NCBI GenBank assembly: GCA_905209075.1
Contig: CAJLRL010000020.1
Location: forward strand, 1-45,625
Source: an uncultured Lachnospiraceae bacterium
GTDB lineage: Bacteria; Bacillota; Clostridia; Lachnospirales; Lachnospiraceae
Reading direction: 5' to 3'
Length of the DNA: 45,625 nt
This document shows, in pieces, positions 35,432 to 43,805 of the stretch. Each line of letters begins with the position of its first letter. The first letter of the stretch is position 1. The position numbers and the translations under genes were made by a program. The notes under the pieces are model-generated. The model saw only the letters and a program-made list of their open reading frames with translations. It was not told the DNA's origin and ran no database searches.

Positions 35432-37087
35432 ATGGAAGGCAGCAGGGGTTTTGATCTAAACGTATTGGATTTTTCGGGAATATTAAATAAAACCGCAGAT
35501 CTGATAAAAGATTCATATGTCTTTATAACGGATACAGAGTCAGATATCACATATATTACAGATAAAGCAGCACAATATTTTAATATAAAAGAACAATTCT
35601 GCCATGATTTCTACAACAAATTCAAAAAATATGTAAATCCATATGATATAGAAGAATATGAAAGAGAAATGTCCAGACGGATAAATGGGGAAGCTCTTTC
35701 GGAGGAGCTGTGGATACAGTTCAAGCATAAGGAAGAATACTATATGTTTGAAATATCTGCAGGAATATATAAAGGGCAGAATAATAAAGGATATTTTGTT
35801 GCATCATTGAAAAACATGAATGTTGCGCCGGAGATAGATGCGCTTACAGACCTGTTTGGACGTGTCAGATTTGAAAAGGATATGGATTACAATATAAAAA
35901 TCGGCAGAAAGACAGCTGTAATAGAAGTGGAGATAGACCATTTAAATGACATAAAAATGGTTTATGGCTCAAAATTTGCTGATAGGCTCCAGAAGGATAT
36001 AGCAATCAGCCTTATATATAAAATGGACAGGAACAGTGCAGTATACAGACTTGAAAATTCAAATCTGGTATTCGTCTTAAGATATGCAGGCAGGAGTGAG
36101 GCGTTAAGCTATATTGCCAGAATAAGAAAACTGCTTGAAAATGATATAGAAATAGATGGAACCCATTTTGAACTTAAATGCTATGCAGGAGGCATACTGC
36201 TTGATGATTATGACTGTATGGCAGATGAAATAATAAGCAGGCTTGAGTATACATTAGCCAGATCAAAAGAAAAAAAGCGTATTGACATAGTATTTTTTAA
36301 TGACCTTGTACGTGTAAATGGTGGCAATGGCATGGAAATACTTAAAGTCATACACCAGTCTGTTTTAAACGGATGTGATGGGTTCTTTGTTGTATATCAG
36401 ACTATAGTAAATGCTGATACAGGCAAAATTGCAGGTGCTGAGGCTTTAATACGATGGAAAAAGGAACCGTATGGTGTTGTCTCACCCGGACTTTTTATTG
36501 ACTGGATAGAGGAAAATCCATGTATGTATGAGCTGGGAAATTTCATATTGGAAAGTGCAATAAAAGACAGTGCATATTTCTTAAAAGAAAATCCTGATTT
36601 TTTTATAAATATAAATGTATCGGCAAAGCAGCTTGAAAGACTTGAGTTTAAGGACTTTGTACTTGATATTTTAAAGAAATATAATTTTCCGGCTAATCAT
36701 CTGTGTCTTGAAATAACGGAGAGATGCCGGGATCTTCCGGTAAAGCTTTTGCGTAAAGAAATAATGTATATGCAGGTTGAAGGGATACATTTTGCAATGG
36801 ATGATTACGGAACGGGAAGTTCATCAGCCAGCACTGTGATACAGGTTCCATTTAACGAAATAAAGATCGATATGAGTTTTGTCACTGGAATTACGGAAAA
36901 CAAAAAGCAGCAGGCGATGGTAAAGCAGATGATTGATTTTGGAAATGATGCAGGACTTAATACTTGTGTGGAGGGAATAGACAGCGAGAAAGTGCAGGAT
37001 TACATAAGAAAGCTAAATCCTACCTGGATGCAGGGATATTTATATTCGAAACCAGTGGTAGCAGATGATCTGATTAAATTGCTTTAA
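35432..37087 (+). CDS. Cyclic-di-GMP phosphodiesterase with PAS-like and degenerate GGDEF domains
   Basis: The 551 residues contain a PAS-like N-terminal part (about 25-130), a GGDEF domain (about 135-290) and an EAL domain (about 300-551). In GGDEF the catalytic motif is replaced by ENSNL (208-212), so diguanylate cyclase activity is not expected; the domain may be regulatory. EAL keeps its key features: EAL (337-339), NVS (395-397), EITE (427-430), DDYGTG (457-462), the Lys in EIKID and EG in CVEGID, so it is predicted to cleave cyclic-di-GMP. There are no membrane segments. ATG 35432 has AAGGGGGAT upstream and is preferred to GTG 35393. Confidence 0.88.
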   Translation: MEGSRGFDLNVLDFSGILNKTADLIKDSYVFITDTESDITYITDKAAQYFNIKEQFCHDFYNKFKKYVNPYDIEEYEREMSRRINGEALSEELWIQFKHKEEYYMFEISAGIYKGQNNKGYFVASLKNMNVAPEIDALTDLFGRVRFEKDMDYNIKIGRKTAVIEVEIDHLNDIKMVYGSKFADRLQKDIAISLIYKMDRNSAVYRLENSNLVFVLRYAGRSEALSYIARIRKLLENDIEIDGTHFELKCYAGGILLDDYDCMADEIISRLEYTLARSKEKKRIDIVFFNDLVRVNGGNGMEILKVIHQSVLNGCDGFFVVYQTIVNADTGKIAGAEALIRWKKEPYGVVSPGLFIDWIEENPCMYELGNFILESAIKDSAYFLKENPDFFININVSAKQLERLEFKDFVLDILKKYNFPANHLCLEITERCRDLPVKLLRKEIMYMQVEGIHFAMDDYGTGSSSASTVIQVPFNEIKIDMSFVTGITENKKQQAMVKQMIDFGNDAGLNTCVEGIDSEKVQDYIRKLNPTWMQGYLYSKPVVADDLIKLL

Positions 37088-37304
37088 ACTGTTACAATGT
37101 CACAATAAACATATAATAATTATATATAAAATAACAATACAGTAGTTTCATAAGCAAATATTGTTCGTCAAAATGTGGAAAATATCAATCTTTATTTTGT
37201 GATTATTTACCAATTTTTTACAAATGATTAAATAAATATAAATTAAAACAAAAGACAATAGAGAATATTTACAAAAAAAATGTCAAAAATGTTCAAAAGA
37301 CTAT

Positions 37305-37400
37305 AAAAAAGCTATGAAAAATCACATAGTAAACGAGTACTAATTCGTTAAAAAAATCTGATTGACATAGCTTTTTTTGATGTTTAAAATCTTTAACGAA
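37305..37400 (+). repeat. Two interleaved inverted repeats around the atp promoter
   Basis: Repeat A is AAAAAAGCTATG (37305-37316) with its perfect complement CATAGCTTTTTT (37366-37377). Its left arm can also pair with a nearer CATAG (37325-37329). Repeat B is TTCGTTAAA (37344-37352) with TTTAACGAA (37392-37400), flanking the promoter. The right arm of A overlaps the -35 box and spacer, and the right arm of B covers the predicted start site. Confidence 0.55.
37362..37390 (+). promoter_or_regulatory. Promoter of the atp operon
   Basis: A consensus TTGACA (37362-37367) and TAAAAT (37385-37390) have 17-base spacing, with a start near 37397. It is among the strongest promoters in the window, fitting the demand for ATP synthase. 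Confidence 0.85.
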
Positions 37401-37432
37401 AAGATGATTTATTGAAGAAAGGAGGTATACAG

Positions 37433-38119
37433 ATGGATGCACTCGTAGATGGACTGTTAGAGGAATTAAATTGTGAGACAGTATTTACGATACCATTGTT
37501 TGGAGGCATACCTGTCTATGAATCAGTCGTTGTGACATGGATTATAATGGCAGTAGTTTTTTTACTCTGCTTTCTACTTGGAAGAAACCTTAGTGTAGAA
37601 AATCCGGGACGCAGGCAGGTCGCTGTGGAAGCAGCTGTAAAATGGCTAAACGATTTCTTCAGTGAAACGGTTGGAGAGAGAGGCAAACAATATATTCCAT
37701 ATCTTTCTACAGTCATCATTTACATTGGAATAGCGAACCTTATCGGTCTGCTGGGATTTAAGCCCCCAACAAAGGATATGAATGTGACAGCATCACTTGC
37801 GCTTATGAGTATCATCCTTATCGAGGTCTCAGGAATAAGAGCCAAAGGTACAAAAGGATGGCTTAAAAGCTTTGCAGAGCCAATGCCGGTCATATTACCA
37901 ATCAATATCCTCGAAATTTTTATCAAACCATTATCATTATGTATGCGATTGTTCGGTAATGTCTTAGGTTCATTTGTTATCATGGAACTTTTAAAGATGG
38001 TAATACCCGCAATCGTACCGGCAGTATTCAGCTGCTACTTTGATATCTTTGATGGCCTTATACAGGCATACGTTTTTGTATTCCTGACGGGATTATTCAT
38101 CAAAGAAGCAACAGAATAA
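37433..38119 (+). CDS. atpB: ATP synthase Fo subunit a
   Basis: Subunit a forms the ion half-channels next to the c-ring. The 228-residue protein has five to six membrane helices. The essential Arg is Arg172 in LSLCMRLFGNVLG. ATG 37433 follows AAAGGAGG by seven bases; an in-frame upstream start at 37412 overlaps that site and is rejected. It is first in the operon; there is no atpI-like gene before it. Confidence 0.95.
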   Translation: MDALVDGLLEELNCETVFTIPLFGGIPVYESVVVTWIIMAVVFLLCFLLGRNLSVENPGRRQVAVEAAVKWLNDFFSETVGERGKQYIPYLSTVIIYIGIANLIGLLGFKPPTKDMNVTASLALMSIILIEVSGIRAKGTKGWLKSFAEPMPVILPINILEIFIKPLSLCMRLFGNVLGSFVIMELLKMVIPAIVPAVFSCYFDIFDGLIQAYVFVFLTGLFIKEATE

Positions 38120-38156
38120 CATTTAAAAATTTTTTGACAGAAAAGGAGAAAATATT

Positions 38157-38387
38157 ATGTCATCAACATTATTAGTAGCCATTGGAGCAGGAATCGCAGT
38201 ATTAACAGGAATTGGAGCAGGACTTGGAATTGGTAAAGCAACAAGCAGCGCAGTAGACGCTATAGCAAGACAGCCGGAAGCAGAGAGCAAGATCTCTAAA
38301 TCACTTCTTTTAGGATGTGCCCTTGCAGAGGCAACAGCTATTTACGGTTTCGTTATCGCATTACTTATCATCCTCTTCCTTAAATAA
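38157..38387 (+). CDS. atpE: ATP synthase Fo subunit c
   Basis: The 76-residue hairpin protein forms the rotor ring. Helix one has the Gly-rich GIGAGLGIG packing motif, the loop is ARQPE, and helix two carries the ion carboxylate Glu58 in LAEATAIYG. Sodium-type rings have Gln at the position of Ile25 and Ser at the position of Ala59; both are missing here, so protons are the likely coupling ion. AAAAGGAGA precedes the ATG. Confidence 0.96.
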   Translation: MSSTLLVAIGAGIAVLTGIGAGLGIGKATSSAVDAIARQPEAESKISKSLLLGCALAEATAIYGFVIALLIILFLK

Positions 38388-38433
38388 TTGACGGGAGAAA
38401 ATAAATTCCGAAAAAGAAAGGAAGGTGCAGGAA

Positions 38434-38886
38434 ATGTTAAAGATTGATCCATGGAATATAATATGGACAATAGTAAACCTGCTTTTTCTATATTTTGTTT
38501 TCAAGAAATTTTTGTTTGACCGTGTAATGGATGTGATCAATAAAAGAGATGAGATGATCAAGCAGCAGTTTTCTTCTGCACAGAAAGAAAAAGACGACGC
38601 AGCAGCATTAAAAGAGCAGTATCATGAAAAGCTTGACAGTGCAAAAAAAGAAGCTGATCAGATAATCATCGATGCGAGAGCACGCGCAGAGGAAGAACAG
38701 GAAAGAACTCTTGAGAGAACAAGGGATGAAGCAGAACATATGCTTGAAAAAGCAAGAACAGATATCGAAAACGAAAAAGAGCAGGCAACAAAGGCTGCTC
38801 AGGCAGATATCGCTAAGCTTGCAATTCTTGCAGCAAGAAAAATTGTAAAGACAGGTGATGCTCATGACGCAGGCAGCAGTAAATAA
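38434..38886 (+). CDS. atpF: ATP synthase Fo subunit b
   Basis: Subunit b is the peripheral stalk: one N-terminal membrane helix (about 9-27) followed by a long charged coiled coil (about 40-140). The 150-residue length is typical. ATG 38434 with AGGAAGG upstream is preferred over a GTG at 38425. Its 3' end overlaps atpH by 23 bases. Confidence 0.93.
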   Translation: MLKIDPWNIIWTIVNLLFLYFVFKKFLFDRVMDVINKRDEMIKQQFSSAQKEKDDAAALKEQYHEKLDSAKKEADQIIIDARARAEEEQERTLERTRDEAEHMLEKARTDIENEKEQATKAAQADIAKLAILAARKIVKTGDAHDAGSSK

Positions 38887-39382
38887 TGCAATAGTTTTGT
38901 ATCGGCTGTCTGTAAAGCGTGAGGATGTGGAAAATGCACAGAAGCTTTTCTTTACAGCTCCACAGCTGCAGGATGTATTGGAGAATCCGACGATTTCTCT
39001 TGCAAAGAAATATGAGATCATCGAAAAAGTCTTTGCGCTGGAGAATACGCCGGATGTGATAGTAAACTTTATGAAGATGATGTGCCGTCTCGGGCATTGC
39101 AGTGATATGAAAGATATATTTGAATCATATTACAAATACTGGGATGAGCAGAATCATATTCTCCGTGCGCAGCTTATAAGTGCGGCAGAACCTACTGACG
39201 AGGAAATTAGTCAGGCAAAGCAGCTGCTACAAAACAAATATCCGAAAGAACAAATAGATCTGACAGAAAAAGTAGACGAATCTCTTTTAGGTGGCTATGT
39301 CATAAAAGCACTTCATGAGGAATATGACAGAAGTTACGAGGGACGTCTCCGTCAGCTTGAAAGAAAATTAACTGGGAGGTGA
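38864..39382 (+). CDS. atpH: ATP synthase F1 subunit delta
   Basis: The delta subunit ties the peripheral stalk to the top of F1. The 172 residues match the family, with an N-terminal helical bundle and the C-terminal segment ESLLGGYVI (seen as DESLLGGYVIK) that is its best-known signature. Three in-frame starts lie close together (38855, 38858 and 38864); ATG 38864 has AGGTG six bases upstream and gives the usual MTQAA start. It overlaps atpF and, by its stop region, abuts the atpA leader. Confidence 0.92.
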   Translation: MTQAAVNNAIVLYRLSVKREDVENAQKLFFTAPQLQDVLENPTISLAKKYEIIEKVFALENTPDVIVNFMKMMCRLGHCSDMKDIFESYYKYWDEQNHILRAQLISAAEPTDEEISQAKQLLQNKYPKEQIDLTEKVDESLLGGYVIKALHEEYDRSYEGRLRQLERKLTGR

Positions 39383-39387
39383 CCCCT

Positions 39388-40887
39388 GTGGGCGCAATTA
39401 GTGCAACAGATATAATCTCCATTATCCAGAGTGAGATCGAAAACGTAAACTGGGACGATGAAAGCCGTGAGACAGGTAGTGTTATCTGGGTCGGTGATGG
39501 AATCGCCACAATATACGGAATCGATCATGCGATGTATGGTGAGATCGTAGTGTTTGATAATGGAGTAAAAGGAATGGTTCAGGATATCCGTCAGAACGAA
39601 ATTGGTGTAATCCTTTTCGGAAGGGATCACGGAATCCATGAAGGGACAAAAGTAGTAAGAACAAAGAAAAAGGCCGGAATTCCTGTAGGTAAGGGCTTCA
39701 TCGGAAGAGTAATAAATGCTCTTGGAGAACCTATCGACGGAAAAGGTGAGATAACAGAAGAAGATTACAGGCCGATAGAGGAGGAAGCTCCTGGAATCGT
39801 AGATCGTAAATCTGTAAATACTCCACTTGAGACAGGAATCCTTTCTATCGATTCGATGTTTCCAATCGGACGCGGACAGCGAGAGCTTATCATCGGTGAC
39901 CGTCAGACAGGTAAGACATCGATCGCAACAGATACTATCATAAACCAGAAGGGCAAAGATGTTATATGTATTTATGTAGCTATAGGACAGAAAGCTTCTA
40001 CAGTTGCAAAGATCGTATCAACACTCACAAAGCATGATGCAATGGATTATTCAATAGTTGTTTCATCAACAGCAAGTGATCCGGCATCATTACAGTATAT
40101 AGCGCCATATGCAGGAACGGCTATGGCAGAGCATTTTATGCATCAGGGAAAAGATGTACTCATAGTATATGATGATCTTTCAAAGCATGCTGTTGCATAT
40201 CGTGCATTATCACTTCTCCTTGAACGTTCACCTGGACGTGAGGCTTATCCTGGAGATGTATTCTATCTTCATTCAAGACTTCTTGAGAGATCAAGCCGTC
40301 TTAGCGATGAACTTGGTGGAGGTTCTATAACAGCACTTCCTATAATAGAGACTCAGGCAGGAGATGTATCAGCATACATCCCTACAAACGTAATATCTAT
40401 CACAGATGGACAGATATTCCTTGAGAGCAACCTTTTTAACTCTGGTATGAGACCGGCCGTAAACGTCGGACTTTCAGTATCCCGTGTTGGTGGTGCTGCG
40501 CAGACAAAGGCTATGAAAAAGGCATCAGGAAGTATCCGTATCGATCTTGCACAGTATCGTGAGATGGAAGTATTTACACAGTTTGCATCAGACCTTGACG
40601 ACATGACAAAAGCTCAGCTGGCACATGGAAAGGCTCTTATGGAGCTTCTTAAACAGCCACTCTGCCATCCGCTTTCACTTCATGAGCAGGTAATGACTCT
40701 TTGCATGGCAAATAACGGAATATTTGATTCGGTACCTACAAAAGAGGTAAAGAAATATCAGGGAGATATCCTTGAATTCTTAGATCTTAAACATCCGGAA
40801 CTTGCAAAAGAGATAGAAGAGACAAAAGCCATAAACGATGAGCTTGTAGCAAAAATCGTAGAGGCTGCGAAAGAGTTCAATAAGTAA
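39388..40887 (+). CDS. atpA: ATP synthase F1 subunit alpha
   Basis: The alpha subunit (499 residues) alternates with beta in the catalytic hexamer and binds a non-exchangeable nucleotide. Walker A is GDRQTGKTS, and the SVSRVGGAAQTKAMK block near residue 370 is diagnostic. Translation appears to start at GTG 39388, eight bases after GGGAGG; another GTG at 39379 overlaps that ribosome binding site. Confidence 0.96.
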   Translation: MGAISATDIISIIQSEIENVNWDDESRETGSVIWVGDGIATIYGIDHAMYGEIVVFDNGVKGMVQDIRQNEIGVILFGRDHGIHEGTKVVRTKKKAGIPVGKGFIGRVINALGEPIDGKGEITEEDYRPIEEEAPGIVDRKSVNTPLETGILSIDSMFPIGRGQRELIIGDRQTGKTSIATDTIINQKGKDVICIYVAIGQKASTVAKIVSTLTKHDAMDYSIVVSSTASDPASLQYIAPYAGTAMAEHFMHQGKDVLIVYDDLSKHAVAYRALSLLLERSPGREAYPGDVFYLHSRLLERSSRLSDELGGGSITALPIIETQAGDVSAYIPTNVISITDGQIFLESNLFNSGMRPAVNVGLSVSRVGGAAQTKAMKKASGSIRIDLAQYREMEVFTQFASDLDDMTKAQLAHGKALMELLKQPLCHPLSLHEQVMTLCMANNGIFDSVPTKEVKKYQGDILEFLDLKHPELAKEIEETKAINDELVAKIVEAAKEFNK

Positions 40888-40905
40888 AGGAAATCAGGTA
40901 GTGTT

Positions 40906-41796
40906 ATGGCAAATACGAAGGAAATACAGGATCGAATTAAAAGTATCAATGATACACTTAAAATTACGAATGCCATGTATATGATTTCTTCTTCCAAACT
41001 GAAAAAGTCCAAAAAAATGCTGGCAGATACAGAGCCGTATTTCTTTACACTGCAGTCGGAGATGAGCCGAATCTTAAGACATCTTCCTGATATGGAGGAT
41101 ATATATTTCAAATCCAACGATGATAAACCGGTGGATGATAGAAAAGTCGGATATATAGTAATAACGGCGGATAAAGGTCTTGCCGGATCATATAACCACA
41201 ATATCCTTAAAATTGCGGAAGAACACTTAAGAAATCATCCGAACCATATGCTTTTTGTATTAGGTGAGCTGGGAAGACATTATTTTGAGCAGCATGGAAT
41301 TGAGATTGAAAAACAGTTCCATTATACAGTTCAGAATCCTACCTTAAACCGTGCAAGAAACATTGCTGAAGAGATTTTGGAACTTTATACAAAGGAAGAG
41401 CTCGATGAAGTTTACATCATATATACAAGCATGATAAATGCCATTCAGGAGGAGGCGCAGATGCATCAGTTACTTCCTCTGAAAAAGGCAGACTTCAAGG
41501 TACAGATCCCTATCGATATCCCGCGTGAGGAGCTTGCGCTTAAGCCGTCACCGGAAGCTGTTATGGACAGGATTGTACCAAACTATGTTGTTGGCTTTGT
41601 ATATGGAGCACTCGTAGAATCATACTCGTGTGAGCAGAATGCCAGAATGATGGCAATGGAGGCGGCATCAAAAAGTGCACGCGATATGCTTAACGAATTA
41701 GACATTCTGTACAATCGTGCGAGACAGGCAGCGATAACTCAGGAGATTACAGAGGTAATAGCCGGAGCTAAATCGCAGAAGAAGAAGAGAAAGTAG
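40906..41796 (+). CDS. atpG: ATP synthase F1 subunit gamma
   Basis: Gamma is the central rotating shaft. The 296 residues begin with the TKEIQDRIKSINDTLKITNAMYMISSSKLKK-type N-terminal helix (shown in part at residues 3-20) and end with the matching C-terminal helix ITQEITEVIAGA. The middle TADKGLAGSYN is the family signature. Both coiled-coil helices are intact. Confidence 0.95.
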   Translation: MANTKEIQDRIKSINDTLKITNAMYMISSSKLKKSKKMLADTEPYFFTLQSEMSRILRHLPDMEDIYFKSNDDKPVDDRKVGYIVITADKGLAGSYNHNILKIAEEHLRNHPNHMLFVLGELGRHYFEQHGIEIEKQFHYTVQNPTLNRARNIAEEILELYTKEELDEVYIIYTSMINAIQEEAQMHQLLPLKKADFKVQIPIDIPREELALKPSPEAVMDRIVPNYVVGFVYGALVESYSCEQNARMMAMEAASKSARDMLNELDILYNRARQAAITQEITEVIAGAKSQKKKRK

Positions 41797-41804
41797 GCTT
41801 TTTA

Positions 41805-43193
41805 ATGAAAACAGGAAAAATTATCCAAGTAATGGGTCCTGTTGTCGATGTCTTATTTGAAGATGAGAATTTACCGGCAATAAGGGACGCACTTGAAGTT
41901 TTAAATGGTGATAAAAAGTGTGTGATGGAAGTCGCACAGCATATTGGAAACAATACTGTCCGCTGTATTATGCTTGCATCCAGTGAGGGACTTTCCCGTG
42001 ATATGGAGGTAACAGCAACAGGTGCCGGAATTACTACACCTGTAGGCGAGCAGACATTAGGAAGACTGTTCAACGTATTAGGTGAGGCTATTGACGGAGG
42101 CGAGCAGCCTCAGACAGAGGAGAAGTGGGAAATCCACAGAGAGCCGCCTACATTCGAGGAGCAGAATCCAGCAGAAGAAATCCTTGAGACAGGTATCAAG
42201 GTAATCGACCTTTTAGCACCATATGCAAAAGGTGGAAAAATCGGTCTTTTCGGTGGTGCCGGTGTTGGTAAGACAGTCCTTATCCAGGAGCTTATCAGCA
42301 ACATCGCTACAGAGCATGGTGGATATTCTATATTTACCGGTGTAGGAGAGCGTTCGCGTGAAGGTAACGACCTTTGGACTGAAATGAAAGAATCAGGTGT
42401 ACTTGAAAAAACAGCCTTAGTGTTCGGACAGATGAATGAGCCACCAGGAGCACGTATGAGAGTTGCTGAGACTGGTCTTACAATGGCAGAATATTTCCGT
42501 GATAAAAAGCATCAGAATGTGCTTTTGTTCATTGATAATATTTTCCGTTTCACACAGGCCGGATCAGAGGTTTCAGCACTTTTAGGACGTATGCCTTCAG
42601 CCGTAGGTTATCAGCCGACACTTGCTACTGAGATGGGTGAGCTTCAGGAGAGAATCGCATCTACAAAGAATGGATCTGTTACGTCAGTACAGGCTGTATA
42701 TGTACCGGCCGATGACCTTACAGATCCGGCTCCGGCAACAACATTCGCACATCTTGATGCAACAACTGTTTTATCAAGAAAGATTGTTGAACAGGGAATT
42801 TATCCGGCTGTAGATCCACTTGAGTCTACATCACGTATACTTGAGCCGGACATAGTAGGTGAGGAGCATTATCAGGTAGCCAGAAAAGTACAGGAAATAT
42901 TACAAAAATACAAAGAATTACAGGATATTATCGCAATTCTTGGTATGGAAGAGCTTGCAGACGAGGATAAGGTTCTTGTATACAGAGCAAGAAAAATCCA
43001 GAAGTTCTTATCACAGCCATTCCATGTAGCTGAAAACTTTACAGGTATCCAGGGTGTTTATGTGCCTGTTGAGGAGACTATCAGAGGATTTAAGGCTATT
43101 ATCGATGGTGAGATGGATGAGTATCCGGAAAATGCTTTCTTTAACGTAGGTACAATAGAGGACGTAAAAGAAAAAGCAAAGAGCATGCAGTAA
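41805..43193 (+). CDS. atpD: ATP synthase F1 subunit beta
   Basis: The beta subunit (462 residues) carries the catalytic sites. The P-loop is GGAGVGKTV, the catalytic Glu is in GVGERSREGND, and the DELSEED-type lever appears as LGMEELADEDK. The sequence is complete and typical. The ribosome binding site is weak (GTAGG) and the gap after atpG is eight bases, which suggests coupling. Confidence 0.97.
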   Translation: MKTGKIIQVMGPVVDVLFEDENLPAIRDALEVLNGDKKCVMEVAQHIGNNTVRCIMLASSEGLSRDMEVTATGAGITTPVGEQTLGRLFNVLGEAIDGGEQPQTEEKWEIHREPPTFEEQNPAEEILETGIKVIDLLAPYAKGGKIGLFGGAGVGKTVLIQELISNIATEHGGYSIFTGVGERSREGNDLWTEMKESGVLEKTALVFGQMNEPPGARMRVAETGLTMAEYFRDKKHQNVLLFIDNIFRFTQAGSEVSALLGRMPSAVGYQPTLATEMGELQERIASTKNGSVTSVQAVYVPADDLTDPAPATTFAHLDATTVLSRKIVEQGIYPAVDPLESTSRILEPDIVGEEHYQVARKVQEILQKYKELQDIIAILGMEELADEDKVLVYRARKIQKFLSQPFHVAENFTGIQGVYVPVEETIRGFKAIIDGEMDEYPENAFFNVGTIEDVKEKAKSMQ

Positions 43194-43222
43194 GACCTGT
43201 GACCTGAAAGGTGGAAAAGCAA

Positions 43223-43636
43223 ATGGCTTCAAATTCATTTTATTTAAAAATAATAGCTGCTAACCGCGTGTTTTATTCTGGAAGATGCAGATCTATAATC
43301 GTGCCTGAGTACGATGGACAAAAGGAAATCCTTGCCCATCATGAGGATATGGTAATCGCGGTAAATGACGGAGAAATGCGTTTCCAGCCGGAAGGCAGTG
43401 ATAATTGGGAATATGCAGTTGTAGGAATCGGGTTTGTCGAGATCGTAAACAACCGAGTTACTCTTTTGGTTGAATCGGCAGAAAGACCGGAAGAAATTGA
43501 TGTTGCCCGTGCGCGTGAGGCGAAGGAAAGAGCAGAGGAACAGATGCGCCAGAAACAGAGTATCCATGAATACTATCATTCGAGAGCATCTCTTGCCCGT
43601 GCCATGGCAAGACTTAAGGCAACTTCAGGAAAATAA
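43223..43636 (+). CDS. atpC: ATP synthase F1 subunit epsilon
   Basis: Epsilon (137 residues) sits on gamma and can inhibit ATP hydrolysis. An N-terminal beta sandwich (about 1-85) contains GRCRSIIVPEYDGQKEILAHH in two parts, and the C-terminal helical hairpin (about 90-137) is complete. ATG 43223 has AAAGGTGG eight bases upstream; the GTG at 43211 overlaps that site. It closes the operon. Confidence 0.93.
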   Translation: MASNSFYLKIIAANRVFYSGRCRSIIVPEYDGQKEILAHHEDMVIAVNDGEMRFQPEGSDNWEYAVVGIGFVEIVNNRVTLLVESAERPEEIDVARAREAKERAEEQMRQKQSIHEYYHSRASLARAMARLKATSGK

Positions 43637-43665
43637 GTAAATTCCTTATTTTTTAAAAAAAGTAC

Positions 43666-43694
43666 TTGAAAAAATAATCTTTTTCTGCTAGTAT
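43666..43694 (+). promoter_or_regulatory. Promoter upstream of amtB
   Basis: TTGAAA (43666-43671) and TAGTAT (43689-43694) are 17 bases apart, with a start near 43701. The next element is a terminator beginning about nine bases later. Confidence 0.65.
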
Positions 43695-43709
43695 ACAGAA
43701 AAAGACAAA

Positions 43710-43747
43710 GGCGTCAAAAGAATCATAGATTCTTTTGGCGCTTTTTT
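43710..43747 (+). terminator. Terminator between atpC and amtB
   Basis: GCGTCAAAAGAATC (43711-43724) pairs with GATTCTTTTGGCGC (43728-43741) with one wobble and a three-base loop, then six T. Outer bases GACAAA and TTTGTC extend the stem. It ends the atp operon and also lies just inside any transcript from the promoter at 43666. Confidence 0.9.
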
Positions 43748-43805
43748 GTCATTATAAAGTGCGCACATACTTTACATTATATTATCCCAAGGAGGCAAAA
43801 AAGTT

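Larger units (their letters stand above)
37088..37432 (+). other. AT-rich intergenic region upstream of the ATP synthase operon
   Basis: The first 215 bases (37088-37302) are very AT-rich, with no reading frame, RNA gene or hairpin that I can support. The last 130 bases hold the atp promoter, two interleaved inverted repeats and the atpB ribosome binding site. No clear terminator for the EAL gene was seen before the AAAAAAGCTATG / CATAGCTTTTTT pair. Confidence 0.7.

Noticed and set aside
37088..37302. A small RNA or short gene in the AT-rich gap
   Set aside because: No frame with a ribosome binding site, no stable hairpin and no near-consensus promoter pair could be identified.
43735..43752. 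Possible sigma-54 promoter (TTGGCGC then TTGTC) before amtB
   Set aside because: The GC of the -12 element is missing at the required ten-base distance and the bases are part of the terminator stem.
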